A stretch of 64,000 nucleotides of DNA, from the NCBI RefSeq assembly GCF_000282895.1, contig NZ_ALBQ01000039.1:1-64000 (forward strand), in the 5' to 3' direction. This DNA comes from Sphingomonas sp. ATCC 31555. Its GTDB lineage: Bacteria; Pseudomonadota; Alphaproteobacteria; Sphingomonadales; Sphingomonadaceae. The notes beneath the pieces are model-generated. The model was not told the DNA's origin, did not search any database, and saw only the letters and a program-made list of their open reading frames with translations. The position numbers were made by a program, and so were the translations under genes. Shown piece after piece: positions 8,872 through 18,172 of the stretch. Position 1 is the stretch's first letter. Each line of letters begins with the position of its first letter.

Positions 8872-11184
8872 ATGCGCATCCTTGCCCCGGCGACCGTGCC
8901 GGCATTCCTGCTGCTGGCCTCGGCAGCGCCCGTACCCGCTCCGCAGCATTCCCCTGCCCCGCAGGATCACACCGCCGATGTCGATCCCTTTGTCGGCGTG
9001 GACGGCGGCGGGGTCGCGGGCGGCAATACCGTGCCGGGCGCCGGCGTGCCGTTCGGGTTCGTCTCGCTGAGCCCGGACACCACCAACGGCGACACCAACG
9101 GCTATGATTCGCACAGCCCGATCCTGGGATTCAGCTACACCCATGTCAGCGGCACCGGCGGATCGGCCAAGTACGGCAATTTTCGCGTCACCCCGATCAG
9201 CGGCCCGCTGCGCGTCGCGCATCTCCACTACGACCGCGAGGGCGAGGCCGCGTCCCCCGGCTATTACCGGGTCGGCCTGGCCAGCGCGGAAAGCGGCACC
9301 ACCCAAGTCGAGCTGACCGCCTCGCGCCTCGCCGGTTTCCAGCGCTTCACCTTCCCGGCCGGGGCGCCCGCCCATGTCGTGCTGGACGCCAGTTCGGTGA
9401 TCGCGATGCGGGGATCCGGCCAGCGGACGCGCAAGGCGCATGTCCGGCTGATCGACGACCACAGCATGGCCGGCTGGACCGAAGTGGAAGGCGGGTGGAA
9501 CCCGGTTCCGTACAAGCTCTATTTCTACGCGACCTTCGATCGCCCCGCCCGCGCGTTCGGTGCCTGGAAGGCGAAGCAGGGCGCGATGGAGACGCTGCCC
9601 GGCGCCGTCACGGCGGAGGGTGGCACCCAGACCAAGGCACCGGCCGATCGCCAGGGCCTGATGATCGAATATGACAGCCGCATGGAGTTCGCCAACCGGC
9701 TGGGCACCTATTTCACCTTCGATCCCGCCCAGGGCCGCGACGTGCGCATGAAGCTGGCGGTCTCGTTCCTGAGCGAGGACAAGGCCCGCGCCAACCTCGC
9801 CGCCGAACTGCCCGATTGGGATTTCGACGCCGCCGCCGCGCGCGCAAAGACGCAGTGGAACGCGGCACTCTCGAAAATCGCCGTCACCGGCGGCAGCGAG
9901 GAACAGCGGCGCATCTTCTACACCGCGCTCTACCGCGCCCACACCATGCCGCACGACCTGACCGGCGAAAACGCCTGGTGGCAGTCGAGCGAGCCGCATT
10001 ATGAGGATTTCTACACGCTGTGGGACACATTCCGCACCGTGCATCCGCTGCTCACGCTGATCCAGCCCGATCGCCAGCGCGCCATGATCCGATCGCTGAT
10101 CGACACTTATCGCCACACCGGCTGGATGCCCGATGCGCGGATCGCCGGCGGCAACGGCATGACCCAGGGCGGATCGAACGGAGACGTGGTGATCGCCGAC
10201 GCGGTGGTGAAGGGCCTGGGCGGCTTCGATGTCGAGCTCGCCTATCAGGCGCTCAAGAAGAACGCCGAGGTGGAGAGCGACGCACCGTTCCTGCAGGGCC
10301 GGGTGCTGCAGGATTACAAGGCGCTCGGCTATGTCTCGATCACTCAGCCGCGTTCCGCCTCGCGCACGCTGGAATATGCCTATGACGATTTCGCGATCGG
10401 CGCGGTTGCGAGCCAGTTGGGCAAGGCCGAGGAGGCGAAACGCTATCGCGCCCGCGCCGGCAACTGGCGCAACCTGTGGGACGACCGGATCGGCTGCATC
10501 CGGCCGCGCTACCCCGACGGCACCTGGCTGGAAAATTATCGCTGCACCTACGAATATCCCGATCGATCGACGCCGTGGTGGGAAGCGCCCTTCTACGAAG
10601 GCAATGCGCTGCAATTCTCCACCTATGTGCCGCACGACGTCGCCGGGCTGATCGCCAAGACCGGCGGCGATCGCGGCTTCGTCACCTGGCTGGATCGGCT
10701 GTTCGACGGCCATTATTCGCAGGGCAACGAGCCCGATCTGCTCGCCCCGTTCCTCTACATCCATGCCGGACGCCCGGATCGCACCGTGGAGATCGTCCGC
10801 GACCTGATGGGCAAGCACTATCGCCTGAGCCGCACCGGCCTACCCGGCAACGACGATGCCGGCGCGATGTCGAGCTGGTATGTGTGGAACGCGATGGGGC
10901 TCTATCCCAATGCCGGCCAGCCCTATTACTATATCGGCGCACCGATCTTCGAAACGAGCCGGATCGCGCTGGAACGCGGCCGGTTCTTCACCATCCGCGC
11001 CACCGGCACCTCGCCGGAGAACCGCTATGTCACTGCCGCGCGGCTGAACGGCAAGGCGATCGACCGCGCCTGGATCCGCCATGCCGAACTGGCGGCCGGC
11101 GGCACGCTCGAACTCGAGATGGGGTCGGCTCCGCGCGGCTGGGCCACCCGCTTCACCGCGCCGCCGGACGGCTATCGCCGGTGA
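8872..11184 (+). CDS. GH92 family glycosidase (alpha-mannosidase type)
   Basis: A 770-residue exported glycosidase of family GH92, calcium-dependent exo-alpha-mannosidases that trim mannose from glycoproteins or mannans. A signal peptide with a Pro/Ala-rich cleavage region is followed by VDPFVGVDGGG and NTVPGAGVPFGFVSLSPDT, the conserved GH92 opening. The catalytic half shows TLWDTFRTVHPLLTL, GGSNGDVVIADAVVKG and the C-terminal signature GNDDAGAMSSWYVWNAMGLYP. Start at 8872 with GCAGGA about 12 bases upstream; the longer reading frame to 8707 is unlikely. Together with the receptor and peptidase it suggests glycoprotein scavenging. It ends 9 bp from the convergent DUF4174 gene. Confidence 0.9.
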   Translation: MRILAPATVPAFLLLASAAPVPAPQHSPAPQDHTADVDPFVGVDGGGVAGGNTVPGAGVPFGFVSLSPDTTNGDTNGYDSHSPILGFSYTHVSGTGGSAKYGNFRVTPISGPLRVAHLHYDREGEAASPGYYRVGLASAESGTTQVELTASRLAGFQRFTFPAGAPAHVVLDASSVIAMRGSGQRTRKAHVRLIDDHSMAGWTEVEGGWNPVPYKLYFYATFDRPARAFGAWKAKQGAMETLPGAVTAEGGTQTKAPADRQGLMIEYDSRMEFANRLGTYFTFDPAQGRDVRMKLAVSFLSEDKARANLAAELPDWDFDAAAARAKTQWNAALSKIAVTGGSEEQRRIFYTALYRAHTMPHDLTGENAWWQSSEPHYEDFYTLWDTFRTVHPLLTLIQPDRQRAMIRSLIDTYRHTGWMPDARIAGGNGMTQGGSNGDVVIADAVVKGLGGFDVELAYQALKKNAEVESDAPFLQGRVLQDYKALGYVSITQPRSASRTLEYAYDDFAIGAVASQLGKAEEAKRYRARAGNWRNLWDDRIGCIRPRYPDGTWLENYRCTYEYPDRSTPWWEAPFYEGNALQFSTYVPHDVAGLIAKTGGDRGFVTWLDRLFDGHYSQGNEPDLLAPFLYIHAGRPDRTVEIVRDLMGKHYRLSRTGLPGNDDAGAMSSWYVWNAMGLYPNAGQPYYYIGAPIFETSRIALERGRFFTIRATGTSPENRYVTAARLNGKAIDRAWIRHAELAAGGTLELEMGSAPRGWATRFTAPPDGYRR

Positions 11185-11193
11185 GGTGACGCG

Positions 11194-11589
11194 CTAGCGC
11201 TTGCCTGCGCGCCGCATGGGCATCGCGTCGATCGTCTCTTCGAGAATGGCGGCGGGGATGGGCCGCGTCTGCCGCAGCTTCACGCCGCCATCCTTGCCGA
11301 TCAGCACCACGCCGAAGGCGGCGGAGGACAGGCCGTAGCGCTGCCGCAGCGCGGCCGGCGCATCGCTTGCGCCCAGCACCCGATCACCGACGATTTCCAC
11401 CACCGCAAGGTCGCGTTCCACCGCGCCCGCCTTCCAGCCGGCGACGATACGGCGCTGCTCGGCGCGCGCGGGGTCGTTCGCCTGTGGCGCGCTGACCAGC
11501 AGGACCCGCTTCTGCCACTGCATCGCGGCGACGCTGGTGGAGGCGGCTGCGATCAGCGAGGCGGTCATGAGCAGCTTCCCCAAGATCAT
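11194..11589 (-). CDS. DUF4174 family exported protein
   Basis: A 131-residue protein with an N-terminal signal (MILGKLLMTASLIAAASTSVAA) and the DUF4174 body: QWQKRVLLVSAPQ, a helix, VVEIVGDRV and GVVLIGKDGGVKLRQ. The strand-helix pattern resembles a thioredoxin-like fold without a CxxC pair. Function of the family is not known to me. It probably acts in the periplasm. Confidence 0.8.
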   Translation of the reverse strand: MILGKLLMTASLIAAASTSVAAMQWQKRVLLVSAPQANDPARAEQRRIVAGWKAGAVERDLAVVEIVGDRVLGASDAPAALRQRYGLSSAAFGVVLIGKDGGVKLRQTRPIPAAILEETIDAMPMRRAGKR

Positions 11590-11624
11590 GCGCCTCCAAC
11601 GCGCGGACCGTTCCGGCGTTTCCG

Positions 11625-13055
11625 TTAGCCGAACGGATGGCGCAGGCGACGGAAGAGTCCGCGCTTCGCCGTCGCCTCGAACATCTCGGAGGGGCTTTCG
11701 GGATCCAGCACCTCATTGTCCGCCAGCCAGCCCTCGACCGCGTTGAGATCGGGAACTTCGTACGGACGAAGCGAGCGCCCCGGCCCGCGCAGCGCCTCGA
11801 TGGCGGCGATCAGCGATCCCTGCGCATCGATCTGCGCCGCCACGCGCGCGGCGGGCAGGCCCAGATGCTCCGCGATCAGGCCGTCGCGGATCGCGCGGAT
11901 GGCCTCGGCGCCTTCGTCCCCGGCATCGATGGTGATGTCGCATTCGGTATCCAGGCCCATCGAACGATTGTTCATGTTCGCCGATCCGATGCGCAACGTG
12001 CGGCCGTCGACGATCATCACCTTGGCATGCACGTAGATCGCCACGCCCTTGGCCGTGTAGGGATGATAGAGGCGGAAACGATCATGGACATCGCGCTGCT
12101 TCAGCGCCGCGACAAGGCGCGCGCGCGCCGTGTCCATCGCGATCGGCTCCAGCCAGCCCTGGGCGTGCTCCGGGTTGACGATCACGATCTCCGGGCCATC
12201 GGCTTCCGCCAGCCTGGCGGCGATCGCCTCGGCAATGCGCCGCGACGCGAAATACTGGCTCTCGGCGTAGATCGAGACCTTCGCCGACGCGATCTGCTCG
12301 AGGAACAGCGCCTCGATCTCGCGCACTTCGGGGTAATCGGGCAGTTCCGGCGAGGTTCGCGCGATGCCAACCTCGACCTGCCGGAACGCGGTGGCGAGGC
12401 CTTTCGGCCAGCAGTCCGTCGTCTCGGCGACCGGGGGGAGCGCATGCCCGCCCGCCCGCTGCCAGCGATCGCGCGCGAGTTCCCCCAGCGCCGCCGCGAC
12501 GGGCCCCTGCAGGGCCGTGGTCGCATCGTGCCAGGGCATATAGGGCTTGCCGCTGGGCGCGGCGCGGCGCGGTTCGACGTCGCGATGCCGGCGCGTGTCC
12601 CAGCGGCCGCTCGTCATGTCGATGCCGCCGCAAAAGGCGAGACAATCGTCGATCACGACGATCTTCTGATGGTGCGAGGCGCCCACCGGGTGCGCGCTGT
12701 CCAGCTTCGTATGGATGCGCGGATGCCGCATCCACCGCGCCAGCGTGAAGATGGTGGAACCGCGGGTCAGCGTCTTCAGCGCCCCCACGTCCCAGCGCAG
12801 CAGGAAGATCTCCAGGTCCGGGTTGCGCTCGACCAGCCAGTAGATGAAATCGCCCACCTTGGCGGGCTCGCCTTCCTCGCGCTTCGAATCGGTCAGCGCG
12901 ATGCGCGCATCGAAGTCCCAGCCGATCAGCATGATCCGACGCCGCGCCTTCAGCATCGCAAGCCGAGCGTTCTTGAAATAGCTATCGGCATCGATGAGGA
13001 CGCTCATCCGGGTCGCCCGCTCGACGCGCCAGAATGCCTTGCCGTTCAAGCTCAC
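11625..13055 (-). CDS. Phospholipase D-like protein with two HKD motifs
   Basis: A 476-residue member of the phospholipase D superfamily. Two catalytic HKD motifs are visible: HHQKIVVIDD in the first half and HAKVMIVDGRTLRIGSANMNNRS in the second, as expected for a two-domain enzyme acting on phosphatidyl groups. It could be a phospholipase or a cardiolipin-synthase-like transferase; there are no transmembrane segments, which argues against a classical membrane cardiolipin synthase. I use a GTG start at 13055, with AGGGAG six bases upstream; the ATG at 13115 would add 20 residues without a ribosome-binding site. Confidence 0.85.
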   Translation of the reverse strand: MSLNGKAFWRVERATRMSVLIDADSYFKNARLAMLKARRRIMLIGWDFDARIALTDSKREEGEPAKVGDFIYWLVERNPDLEIFLLRWDVGALKTLTRGSTIFTLARWMRHPRIHTKLDSAHPVGASHHQKIVVIDDCLAFCGGIDMTSGRWDTRRHRDVEPRRAAPSGKPYMPWHDATTALQGPVAAALGELARDRWQRAGGHALPPVAETTDCWPKGLATAFRQVEVGIARTSPELPDYPEVREIEALFLEQIASAKVSIYAESQYFASRRIAEAIAARLAEADGPEIVIVNPEHAQGWLEPIAMDTARARLVAALKQRDVHDRFRLYHPYTAKGVAIYVHAKVMIVDGRTLRIGSANMNNRSMGLDTECDITIDAGDEGAEAIRAIRDGLIAEHLGLPAARVAAQIDAQGSLIAAIEALRGPGRSLRPYEVPDLNAVEGWLADNEVLDPESPSEMFEATAKRGLFRRLRHPFG

Positions 13056-13206
13056 CCGATACTCCCTGGGTTGATGACGCGTTCGTGCCGGAGCGCTAAC
13101 CGGGAGAAACCCCAATGGACAGGAAGATTTCCATCGCTGCGACGAGCCGATCGAGCGGGGTTGCCGGGGAGGACAGGGCTGCTTCAGCGCGACCGGGCGG
13201 TCGTGA

Positions 13207-13299
13207 TGGCGGAGACGGAGGGATTCGAACCCTCGGTACGAGTAATCCCCGTACGGCGGTTTAGCAAACCGCTGGTTTCAGCCACTCACCCACGTCTCC
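13207..13299 (-). tRNA. tRNA-Ser (anticodon GCT)
   Basis: The minus strand folds as a class II tRNA with acceptor stem GGAGACG/CGTCTCC, D-arm GTGAGTGGCTGAAACC, anticodon loop TTGCTAA, a long variable arm (CGTACGGG...CTCGTACC) and TΨC arm GGTTCGAATCC. The CCA end is encoded. It decodes AGC/AGU serine codons. Confidence 0.96.
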
Positions 13300-13455
13300 G
13301 GAAGCGCCGAGGCGAGCCCTATAACGAGACCGTCGCCGGCAATCAACGGGATTAACCGCCCGAACGCGAAATCGACTCGTCTGGGCTTCCATTCATTGCC
13401 GCGACAGGCCCGCGCCCCTAGGATGCGCGGAGGTGCAGCGGGTTTGGTAGGGTTG

Positions 13456-14211
13456 ATGATGCGATTGGGTAGGTTCACGGTTCTAGCAGCGGCGGCGGCG
13501 TTCGCGCTCGGCATTACGCCTGCAGCGGCGCAGATGACGACGATCGATCCCAATACCGCGATCGATTCGGACCTGAATTCGCCGCCCCCGACTAGCCCAC
13601 CGCCCGCGCAGGATCAGCAATCCTATCCGCCGGCCGGCGATCCGCCGCCTGCCGTGCCGGCACCGGCGGCGCCCGCCGCGCCGGTTCCCGCCGATCCCGC
13701 CGCGACCACCGCGCGCCAGGCCGCTACCGACACGTTCGAGCGGGACGATCTGCTCGCCGCCGCCGAGGGCGTGTTCGGCAAGGGCGCGTCGGGCCTTGCC
13801 AAGCTGATCGAAGACATTCTGAAAGATCAGGGAAAGCCGAACGCCTATATCGCGGGCAACGAAGCCTCCGGCGCGATCGGCGTCGGCCTGCGCTATGGCA
13901 AGGGCGAGATGTTCCACAAGGTGGAAGGCCAGCGCCCGGTCTATTGGACCGGCCCGTCGATCGGCTTCGATCTCGGCGGCGACGCCAACAAAGTGTTCGT
14001 GCTGGTCTACAATCTCTACGACACGCAGGAGCTGTACAAGCGCTACCCGCAGGGCGAAGGCCATGCCTATCTGGTCGGCGGCTTCTCCGCCTCGTATCTC
14101 CGCCGCGGCGACGTGGTGCTGATCCCGGTGCGGCTGGGCGTGGGCTGGCGGCTGGGGGTCAATGCCGGTTACATGAAGTTCAGCGAAAAGCAGCGCTGGC
14201 TGCCCTTCTGA
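13456..14211 (+). CDS. DUF1134 envelope protein, EipA-like
   Basis: A 251-residue protein with a signal peptide (MMRLGRFTVL to PAAAQ), a Pro/Ala-rich linker up to about residue 85, then the DUF1134 domain (FGKGASGLAKLIEDIL, GNEASGAIGVGLRYGKG, VYWTGPSIGFDLGGD, FVLVYNLYDTQELYKRYP, EKQRWLPF at the end). DUF1134 proteins include Brucella EipA, a periplasmic protein needed for cell-envelope integrity. Start at 13456 follows GGTAGGG; a second ATG is the next codon. It faces the dihydroorotase gene tail to tail, 37 bp apart. Confidence 0.87.
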   Translation: MMRLGRFTVLAAAAAFALGITPAAAQMTTIDPNTAIDSDLNSPPPTSPPPAQDQQSYPPAGDPPPAVPAPAAPAAPVPADPAATTARQAATDTFERDDLLAAAEGVFGKGASGLAKLIEDILKDQGKPNAYIAGNEASGAIGVGLRYGKGEMFHKVEGQRPVYWTGPSIGFDLGGDANKVFVLVYNLYDTQELYKRYPQGEGHAYLVGGFSASYLRRGDVVLIPVRLGVGWRLGVNAGYMKFSEKQRWLPF

Positions 14212-14248
14212 TCGCAGGCGGGGGGGGCCGCAGCCCCGCCCCGTCCCC

Positions 14249-15574
14249 TCAGCCGAACGCGACTGCCTCGAACCGCACCGGCTCGCCGATCGCCTGGTTC
14301 GCCAGTTCGGCTTCCCACATCACCCGATTGCCGCGGATGATCGTGCCGACCGGCCGGCCTGTCAGCTCCATGCCGGTGAACGGCGACCAGCCGCAGCGCG
14401 ACGCAAGCCAGCTTTCCTCCACCGTCCAGCGGGCCTTCAGGTCCACCACGGTGAAGTCGGCATCATAGCCGGGCACGATCCTCCCCTTGCCGACGATGCC
14501 GAAGATGCGCTGCGGGCCGGCGCTGGTCAGATCGATCAGCCGCTGCAGCGTCAGCCGGCCTTGCGCGACATGGTTGAGCATCAGCGGCAGCAGCGTCTGC
14601 ACGCCGGGCATGCCGCTGGGGCTGTCCGGATAGGCCTTTGCCTTTTCCTCGCGGGTATGCGGCGCGTGATCCGAACCGAGCACGTCGGGCACGCCCTGGC
14701 GCAGCCAGTGCCACAGCCCGTCACGATGCGCGCCGGAACGGATCGGCGGGTTCATCTGCGCGAAGGTGCCGATGCTCGGATAGGCCTCTTCGCCCGCCAG
14801 CGTCAGGTGCTGGGGCGTGACTTCGCACGTCGCGATGTCCTTGTGCTGGCCCAGCAGCTCCAGCTCGGCGGGCGTGGTGACGTGGAGCACATGGATCCGC
14901 CGCCGCGCTTCACGAGCCAGCCGAAGGATGCGCCTGGTGGCCAGGATCGCGCTTTCGTCGTCGCGCCATACCGGGTGCGAGGAAGGATCGCCGGGGACGC
15001 GCTCGCCCAGGCGTTCCTGCATGCGGAACTCGTCCTCGGCATGGATCGCCACGCGGCGATGGCCCGAGGCCAGCACGCGCGCGAGATTGGCGTCGTCCGA
15101 TACCAGCAGGTCGCCGGTCGAGGCGCCCATGAAGATCTTCACGCCGGCCGTGCCCGGCAGCCGCTCCAGCTCGGCCAGATGCTCGGCGTTGTTGTTGGTG
15201 GCGCCGACATAAAAGGCATGGTCGCACCACATGCGGTGGTGCGCGCGGTTCAGCTTGTCGGCTACCGCCGCCGCGCTATCGGTATTCGGCTTGGTGTTCG
15301 GCATTTCGAAAACCGCGGTGACGCCGCCCAGCACGGCGGAGCGGCTGCCGCTCTCCAGGTCTTCCTTCACTTCCAGCCCCGGTTCGCGGAAATGCACCTG
15401 GCTGTCGATCACGCCCGGCAGCACGTCCAGCCCGGTGCAGTCTATCGTCTCGCCCGCATCGCCGACATCCCCGATCGCGACGATCTTGCCGCCGGAGACC
15501 CCGACATCGACTTCTGCAGGTCCGCTGGGAAGGTGCACGCGGCCGCCGCGCAGCTTGAGTTCGACATTCGCCAT
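14249..15574 (-). CDS. pyrC: Dihydroorotase
   Basis: A 441-residue amidohydrolase that closes N-carbamoyl-aspartate to dihydroorotate in pyrimidine synthesis. Seen: the first metal region VIDSQVHFREPG, a Lys in VKIFMGAS for the carbamylated bridge, metal His in IHAED and LHVTTP, and the Asp in LGSDHAPHT. The canonical DxHxH start of the metal site is DSQVH here, a Gln in place of the first His. I recall this form from other alphaproteobacterial enzymes, so it may be a metal-site variant rather than a dead enzyme. An allantoinase or hydantoinase assignment is less likely. It is divergent from ygfZ, 46 bp apart. Confidence 0.87.
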   Translation of the reverse strand: MANVELKLRGGRVHLPSGPAEVDVGVSGGKIVAIGDVGDAGETIDCTGLDVLPGVIDSQVHFREPGLEVKEDLESGSRSAVLGGVTAVFEMPNTKPNTDSAAAVADKLNRAHHRMWCDHAFYVGATNNNAEHLAELERLPGTAGVKIFMGASTGDLLVSDDANLARVLASGHRRVAIHAEDEFRMQERLGERVPGDPSSHPVWRDDESAILATRRILRLAREARRRIHVLHVTTPAELELLGQHKDIATCEVTPQHLTLAGEEAYPSIGTFAQMNPPIRSGAHRDGLWHWLRQGVPDVLGSDHAPHTREEKAKAYPDSPSGMPGVQTLLPLMLNHVAQGRLTLQRLIDLTSAGPQRIFGIVGKGRIVPGYDADFTVVDLKARWTVEESWLASRCGWSPFTGMELTGRPVGTIIRGNRVMWEAELANQAIGEPVRFEAVAFG

Positions 15575-15620
15575 GGCTTTGCCTCTTTCGTGAGCGTTGG
15601 CGGCGTCCTACCTGTTCGGC

Positions 15621-16355
15621 ATGGACGATACCAGCACCTGGCTCGACGATCGCGCGCTGCTCCGCCTCACCGGCGACGATGTTCGCGGATTTCTGCAGGG
15701 CCTGCTGACGCAGGACCTCGCCCGCGTCACGCCCGATACGCCGCAATGGGCGGGGCTGCTCACGCCGCAGGGCAAGGCATTGTTCGACTTCCTGCTCTGG
15801 GCGGACGGCGATGCGATCCTGATCGACTGCGACGCCACCGTGCAGGAGTCGCTTGTCCGCCGGCTGAGCATGTACCGGCTCCGCCGGGCCATCAGCATCG
15901 AGCCGATCGATGCCGGTGTCCACTGGTCGCTCGCACCGCGCGCGCGCGCCGTGGCGGATCCCCGCCTCGCGGCGCTCGGCTATCGGTGGCTCGCGCCCGT
16001 GTCGGGAGGCAGCGCCAGCGCCGCCTGGCAGGCGCACCGGCTCGCCCAGGGCGTGACCGAAGGGCCGGCCGAGCTGGGCAGCGACAAGACCTTGTGGCTG
16101 GAATGCAATGCCCAGGAACTGAACGGCGTCAGCTTCACCAAAGGCTGCTATGTCGGCCAGGAGAACACCGCGCGCATGCACTATCGCGCCAAGGTGAACC
16201 GCCGGCTGGTCGTTGCTCCGCTCGGCGAACCGGGCGACCGCACCCGCGCCAGCTATCCCGCGCTCGGCAAGATGGTCGAGCTGCGCCGGGTCGAATCGCT
16301 CGGCGACGCGCTCGTCCCAGATTGGCTTGCGGCAGCGCTGGCAGTCGAAGCCTGA
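15621..16355 (+). CDS. ygfZ: Folate-binding YgfZ/GcvT-like iron-sulfur maintenance protein
   Basis: A 244-residue protein of the YgfZ (IBA57) group, which uses tetrahydrofolate to support assembly or repair of [4Fe-4S] enzymes. The diagnostic KGCYVGQE motif is at about residue 174, with the redox cysteine. The N-terminal region (LTGDDVRGFLQGLLTQDL) matches the folate-binding fold. ATG at 15621 is chosen because it begins the conserved domain; an upstream in-frame ATG at 15597 lies too close to the divergent pyrC promoter region. Confidence 0.9.
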   Translation: MDDTSTWLDDRALLRLTGDDVRGFLQGLLTQDLARVTPDTPQWAGLLTPQGKALFDFLLWADGDAILIDCDATVQESLVRRLSMYRLRRAISIEPIDAGVHWSLAPRARAVADPRLAALGYRWLAPVSGGSASAAWQAHRLAQGVTEGPAELGSDKTLWLECNAQELNGVSFTKGCYVGQENTARMHYRAKVNRRLVVAPLGEPGDRTRASYPALGKMVELRRVESLGDALVPDWLAAALAVEA

Positions 16356-16362
16356 GCGCCGG

Positions 16363-16785
16363 TCAGCGCAATCGCTTCTGCAGGAAGAAGCGCTGGTGGC
16401 CGGGGGGAAACGCATCGAGCGTGCCGAACAGCTCGAAGCCCAGCTTTTCGTAGAAGCCGCGCGCCTGGAACGAGAAGGTATCGAGCCAGATGCCGACACA
16501 GCCATGTTCGCGGGCGATCGCCTCGGCGCGCTGCATCAGCGCAGTGCCGTAATCGCTGCCGCGATGCGCCTCCGGTACCGCCAGATATTCGACGAACATC
16601 CAGTCATAGGCGCATTTGCCCCATAGTCCGCCGACATGGTTTCCGGCCTCGTCGGTCAGCAGAACGGCCACGGGCGCGGACCGGGGCTCGCCCGCCTTTG
16701 CGATATTATAAGACCGCAACGGATCGAGCACCGCCATGCGGTGCTGGTCGGTCGGCGTGTCGGGAACGGTCAGGTGCAGCGTCAT
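16363..16785 (-). CDS. GNAT family N-acetyltransferase
   Basis: A 140-residue acetyl-CoA-dependent acetyltransferase. The core shows MFVEYLAVPEAHRGSDYGTALMQRAEA, where the RGSDYG segment takes the place of the usual Q/R-x-x-G-x-G/A acetyl-CoA loop, and GFYEKLGFELFG, the typical motif B end. Substrate unknown. Start at 16785 gives MTLHLTV; three codons upstream another ATG exists. It converges on ygfZ with 7 bp between stops. Confidence 0.8.
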   Translation of the reverse strand: MTLHLTVPDTPTDQHRMAVLDPLRSYNIAKAGEPRSAPVAVLLTDEAGNHVGGLWGKCAYDWMFVEYLAVPEAHRGSDYGTALMQRAEAIAREHGCVGIWLDTFSFQARGFYEKLGFELFGTLDAFPPGHQRFFLQKRLR

Positions 16786-16856
16786 CGCTGCCACGCTGCG
16801 GTAAACGCCAAGCTTTCACAACCGCTGCAGCAACTGGCGTCACGTTGCGGTTCGCA

Positions 16857-16890
16857 CAAAAAGAAAGGGAGGCCGGTTACCCGGCCTCCC
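16857..16890 (-). terminator. Rho-independent terminator of the OmpA-family gene
   Basis: On the minus strand GGGAGGCCGG pairs perfectly with CCGGCCTCCC around GTAA, followed by TTTCTTTTT. It lies about 35 bp after the stop of the OmpA-family gene. This is the clearest intrinsic terminator in the window. Confidence 0.9.
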
Positions 16891-16924
16891 CTGCTTGCGT
16901 CCATCCCTCGCGGGTTGGCAGCTC

Positions 16925-18064
16925 TTACATGCCCGAACCCGGACCGTAGGTGATTTCCACGCGACGGTTCTGCAGTTCGCGGACACCGTCGGCAGTCTCG
17001 ACGCGCGGGCGGCTTTCGCCGAACGCTTCGGTCGAGATCACGCCAGCCGGGATGCCCTTGCCGGTCATGTAAGCGCGGACCGAGTCGGCACGACGCTGCG
17101 ACAGACCGACGTTGTAGCTCGCCGCACCCGAACGGTCGGCGTGGCCAGCCAGCATCACCTGGGTGTTGCTGCAATCCGCATAGTTGCTGATCGCATTGTC
17201 CAGGATGCTCGCGGCTTCCGGCGTGACGTCCGACTTATCCCAGTCGAAGAACACGATGTACGGCCCAGGCGTGCAGACCTTGGGTTCCGGCGCCGGGGGC
17301 GGCGGAGGCGGCGGGGCCGGCTCGGCGACGGGCGGCGGCGGCGGGGGCGGCGGAGCCGGCTCAGCGACGGGCTCAGGCGCACCGAAGTTGAACGTCAAGC
17401 CTGCGAGCAGGCTGTGCGACCGGTAACGGCCGCTCCACTGGTTGCCACCGATGTCGACGAGCTTCACGTCCGGCGCGTTGAAGAAGCGATACTTCAGCGA
17501 CACGTCGATCGAGCGGGTCACCGGCGCGCGGACGCCGGCAATGGCCTGCCATGCAAACACGGTGTCGGAGTCGTTGACGGTATCGGCCGGACCGGAGAGA
17601 CGCAGACGGTCCTTGATGCGGGCGACACCCGCACCACCGCCGACAAAGCCCTGCAGGCCCGTGTCCTCACCGAAGTCGAACATGCCGTTGACCATGAACG
17701 ACAGGGCCGAGGTGTTGCCGCTCGCCTGCTCATAGGCGCCAGCCGGCGTCGTCGACGCAGCGCCACTCGCCAAGCGAATGGCCGTCGGGATGGAAGTGCG
17801 AGCGCTGTCGACGCGAGCGCGGCGATAGCTTACTTCGGCTTCTGCACGGAACGGGCCGAAGTCGTAGCCGACATTCCCGCCCACGTCATAGCCGACATGG
17901 TTGTTCTGCGTGACAGCGTCCTTGCTGCTGCCAGCATCAAAGTGGATGTCTTCAACCAACATCGCACCGCCTTCGACACCCACGTACCACGCGTCGTCGC
18001 GGGCCAAGGCGGGCGTGCTCAGCGCGGTCGTGGCAAGTGCCAAAGTGACGGCAAGCTTCCGCAT
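16925..18064 (-). CDS. OmpA-family outer-membrane protein
   Basis: A 379-residue outer-membrane protein. A signal peptide (MRKLAVTLALATTAL to PALA) leads an eight-strand-type barrel (WYVGVEGGAMLVED to GLTFNFG), then a Pro/Ala/Glu linker at about residues 215-245 with two runs of prolines, and a C-terminal OmpA peptidoglycan-binding domain (IVFFDWDKSDVT, LAGHADRSGAASYNVGLSQRRA, AFGESRP, LQNRRVEI). It anchors the outer membrane to the cell wall. AAAGGGGATTAT precedes the ATG and a strong terminator follows, so it is probably a highly expressed single gene. Confidence 0.93.
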   Translation of the reverse strand: MRKLAVTLALATTALSTPALARDDAWYVGVEGGAMLVEDIHFDAGSSKDAVTQNNHVGYDVGGNVGYDFGPFRAEAEVSYRRARVDSARTSIPTAIRLASGAASTTPAGAYEQASGNTSALSFMVNGMFDFGEDTGLQGFVGGGAGVARIKDRLRLSGPADTVNDSDTVFAWQAIAGVRAPVTRSIDVSLKYRFFNAPDVKLVDIGGNQWSGRYRSHSLLAGLTFNFGAPEPVAEPAPPPPPPPPVAEPAPPPPPPPAPEPKVCTPGPYIVFFDWDKSDVTPEAASILDNAISNYADCSNTQVMLAGHADRSGAASYNVGLSQRRADSVRAYMTGKGIPAGVISTEAFGESRPRVETADGVRELQNRRVEITYGPGSGM

Positions 18065-18172
18065 TATAATCCCCTTTCATGGTCGTCCTTACGGACAGCC
18101 CAAACTCACTACTCAAACCAAAGTTTCGGTGCAAGCGCACAAATCTGCGGACTGTTGCATGATCGTCACAGC

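Noticed and set aside
14212..14248. Terminator between the convergent EipA and dihydroorotase genes
   Set aside because: The G-run and C-run could pair, but the stem is irregular and no T-run follows on either strand.
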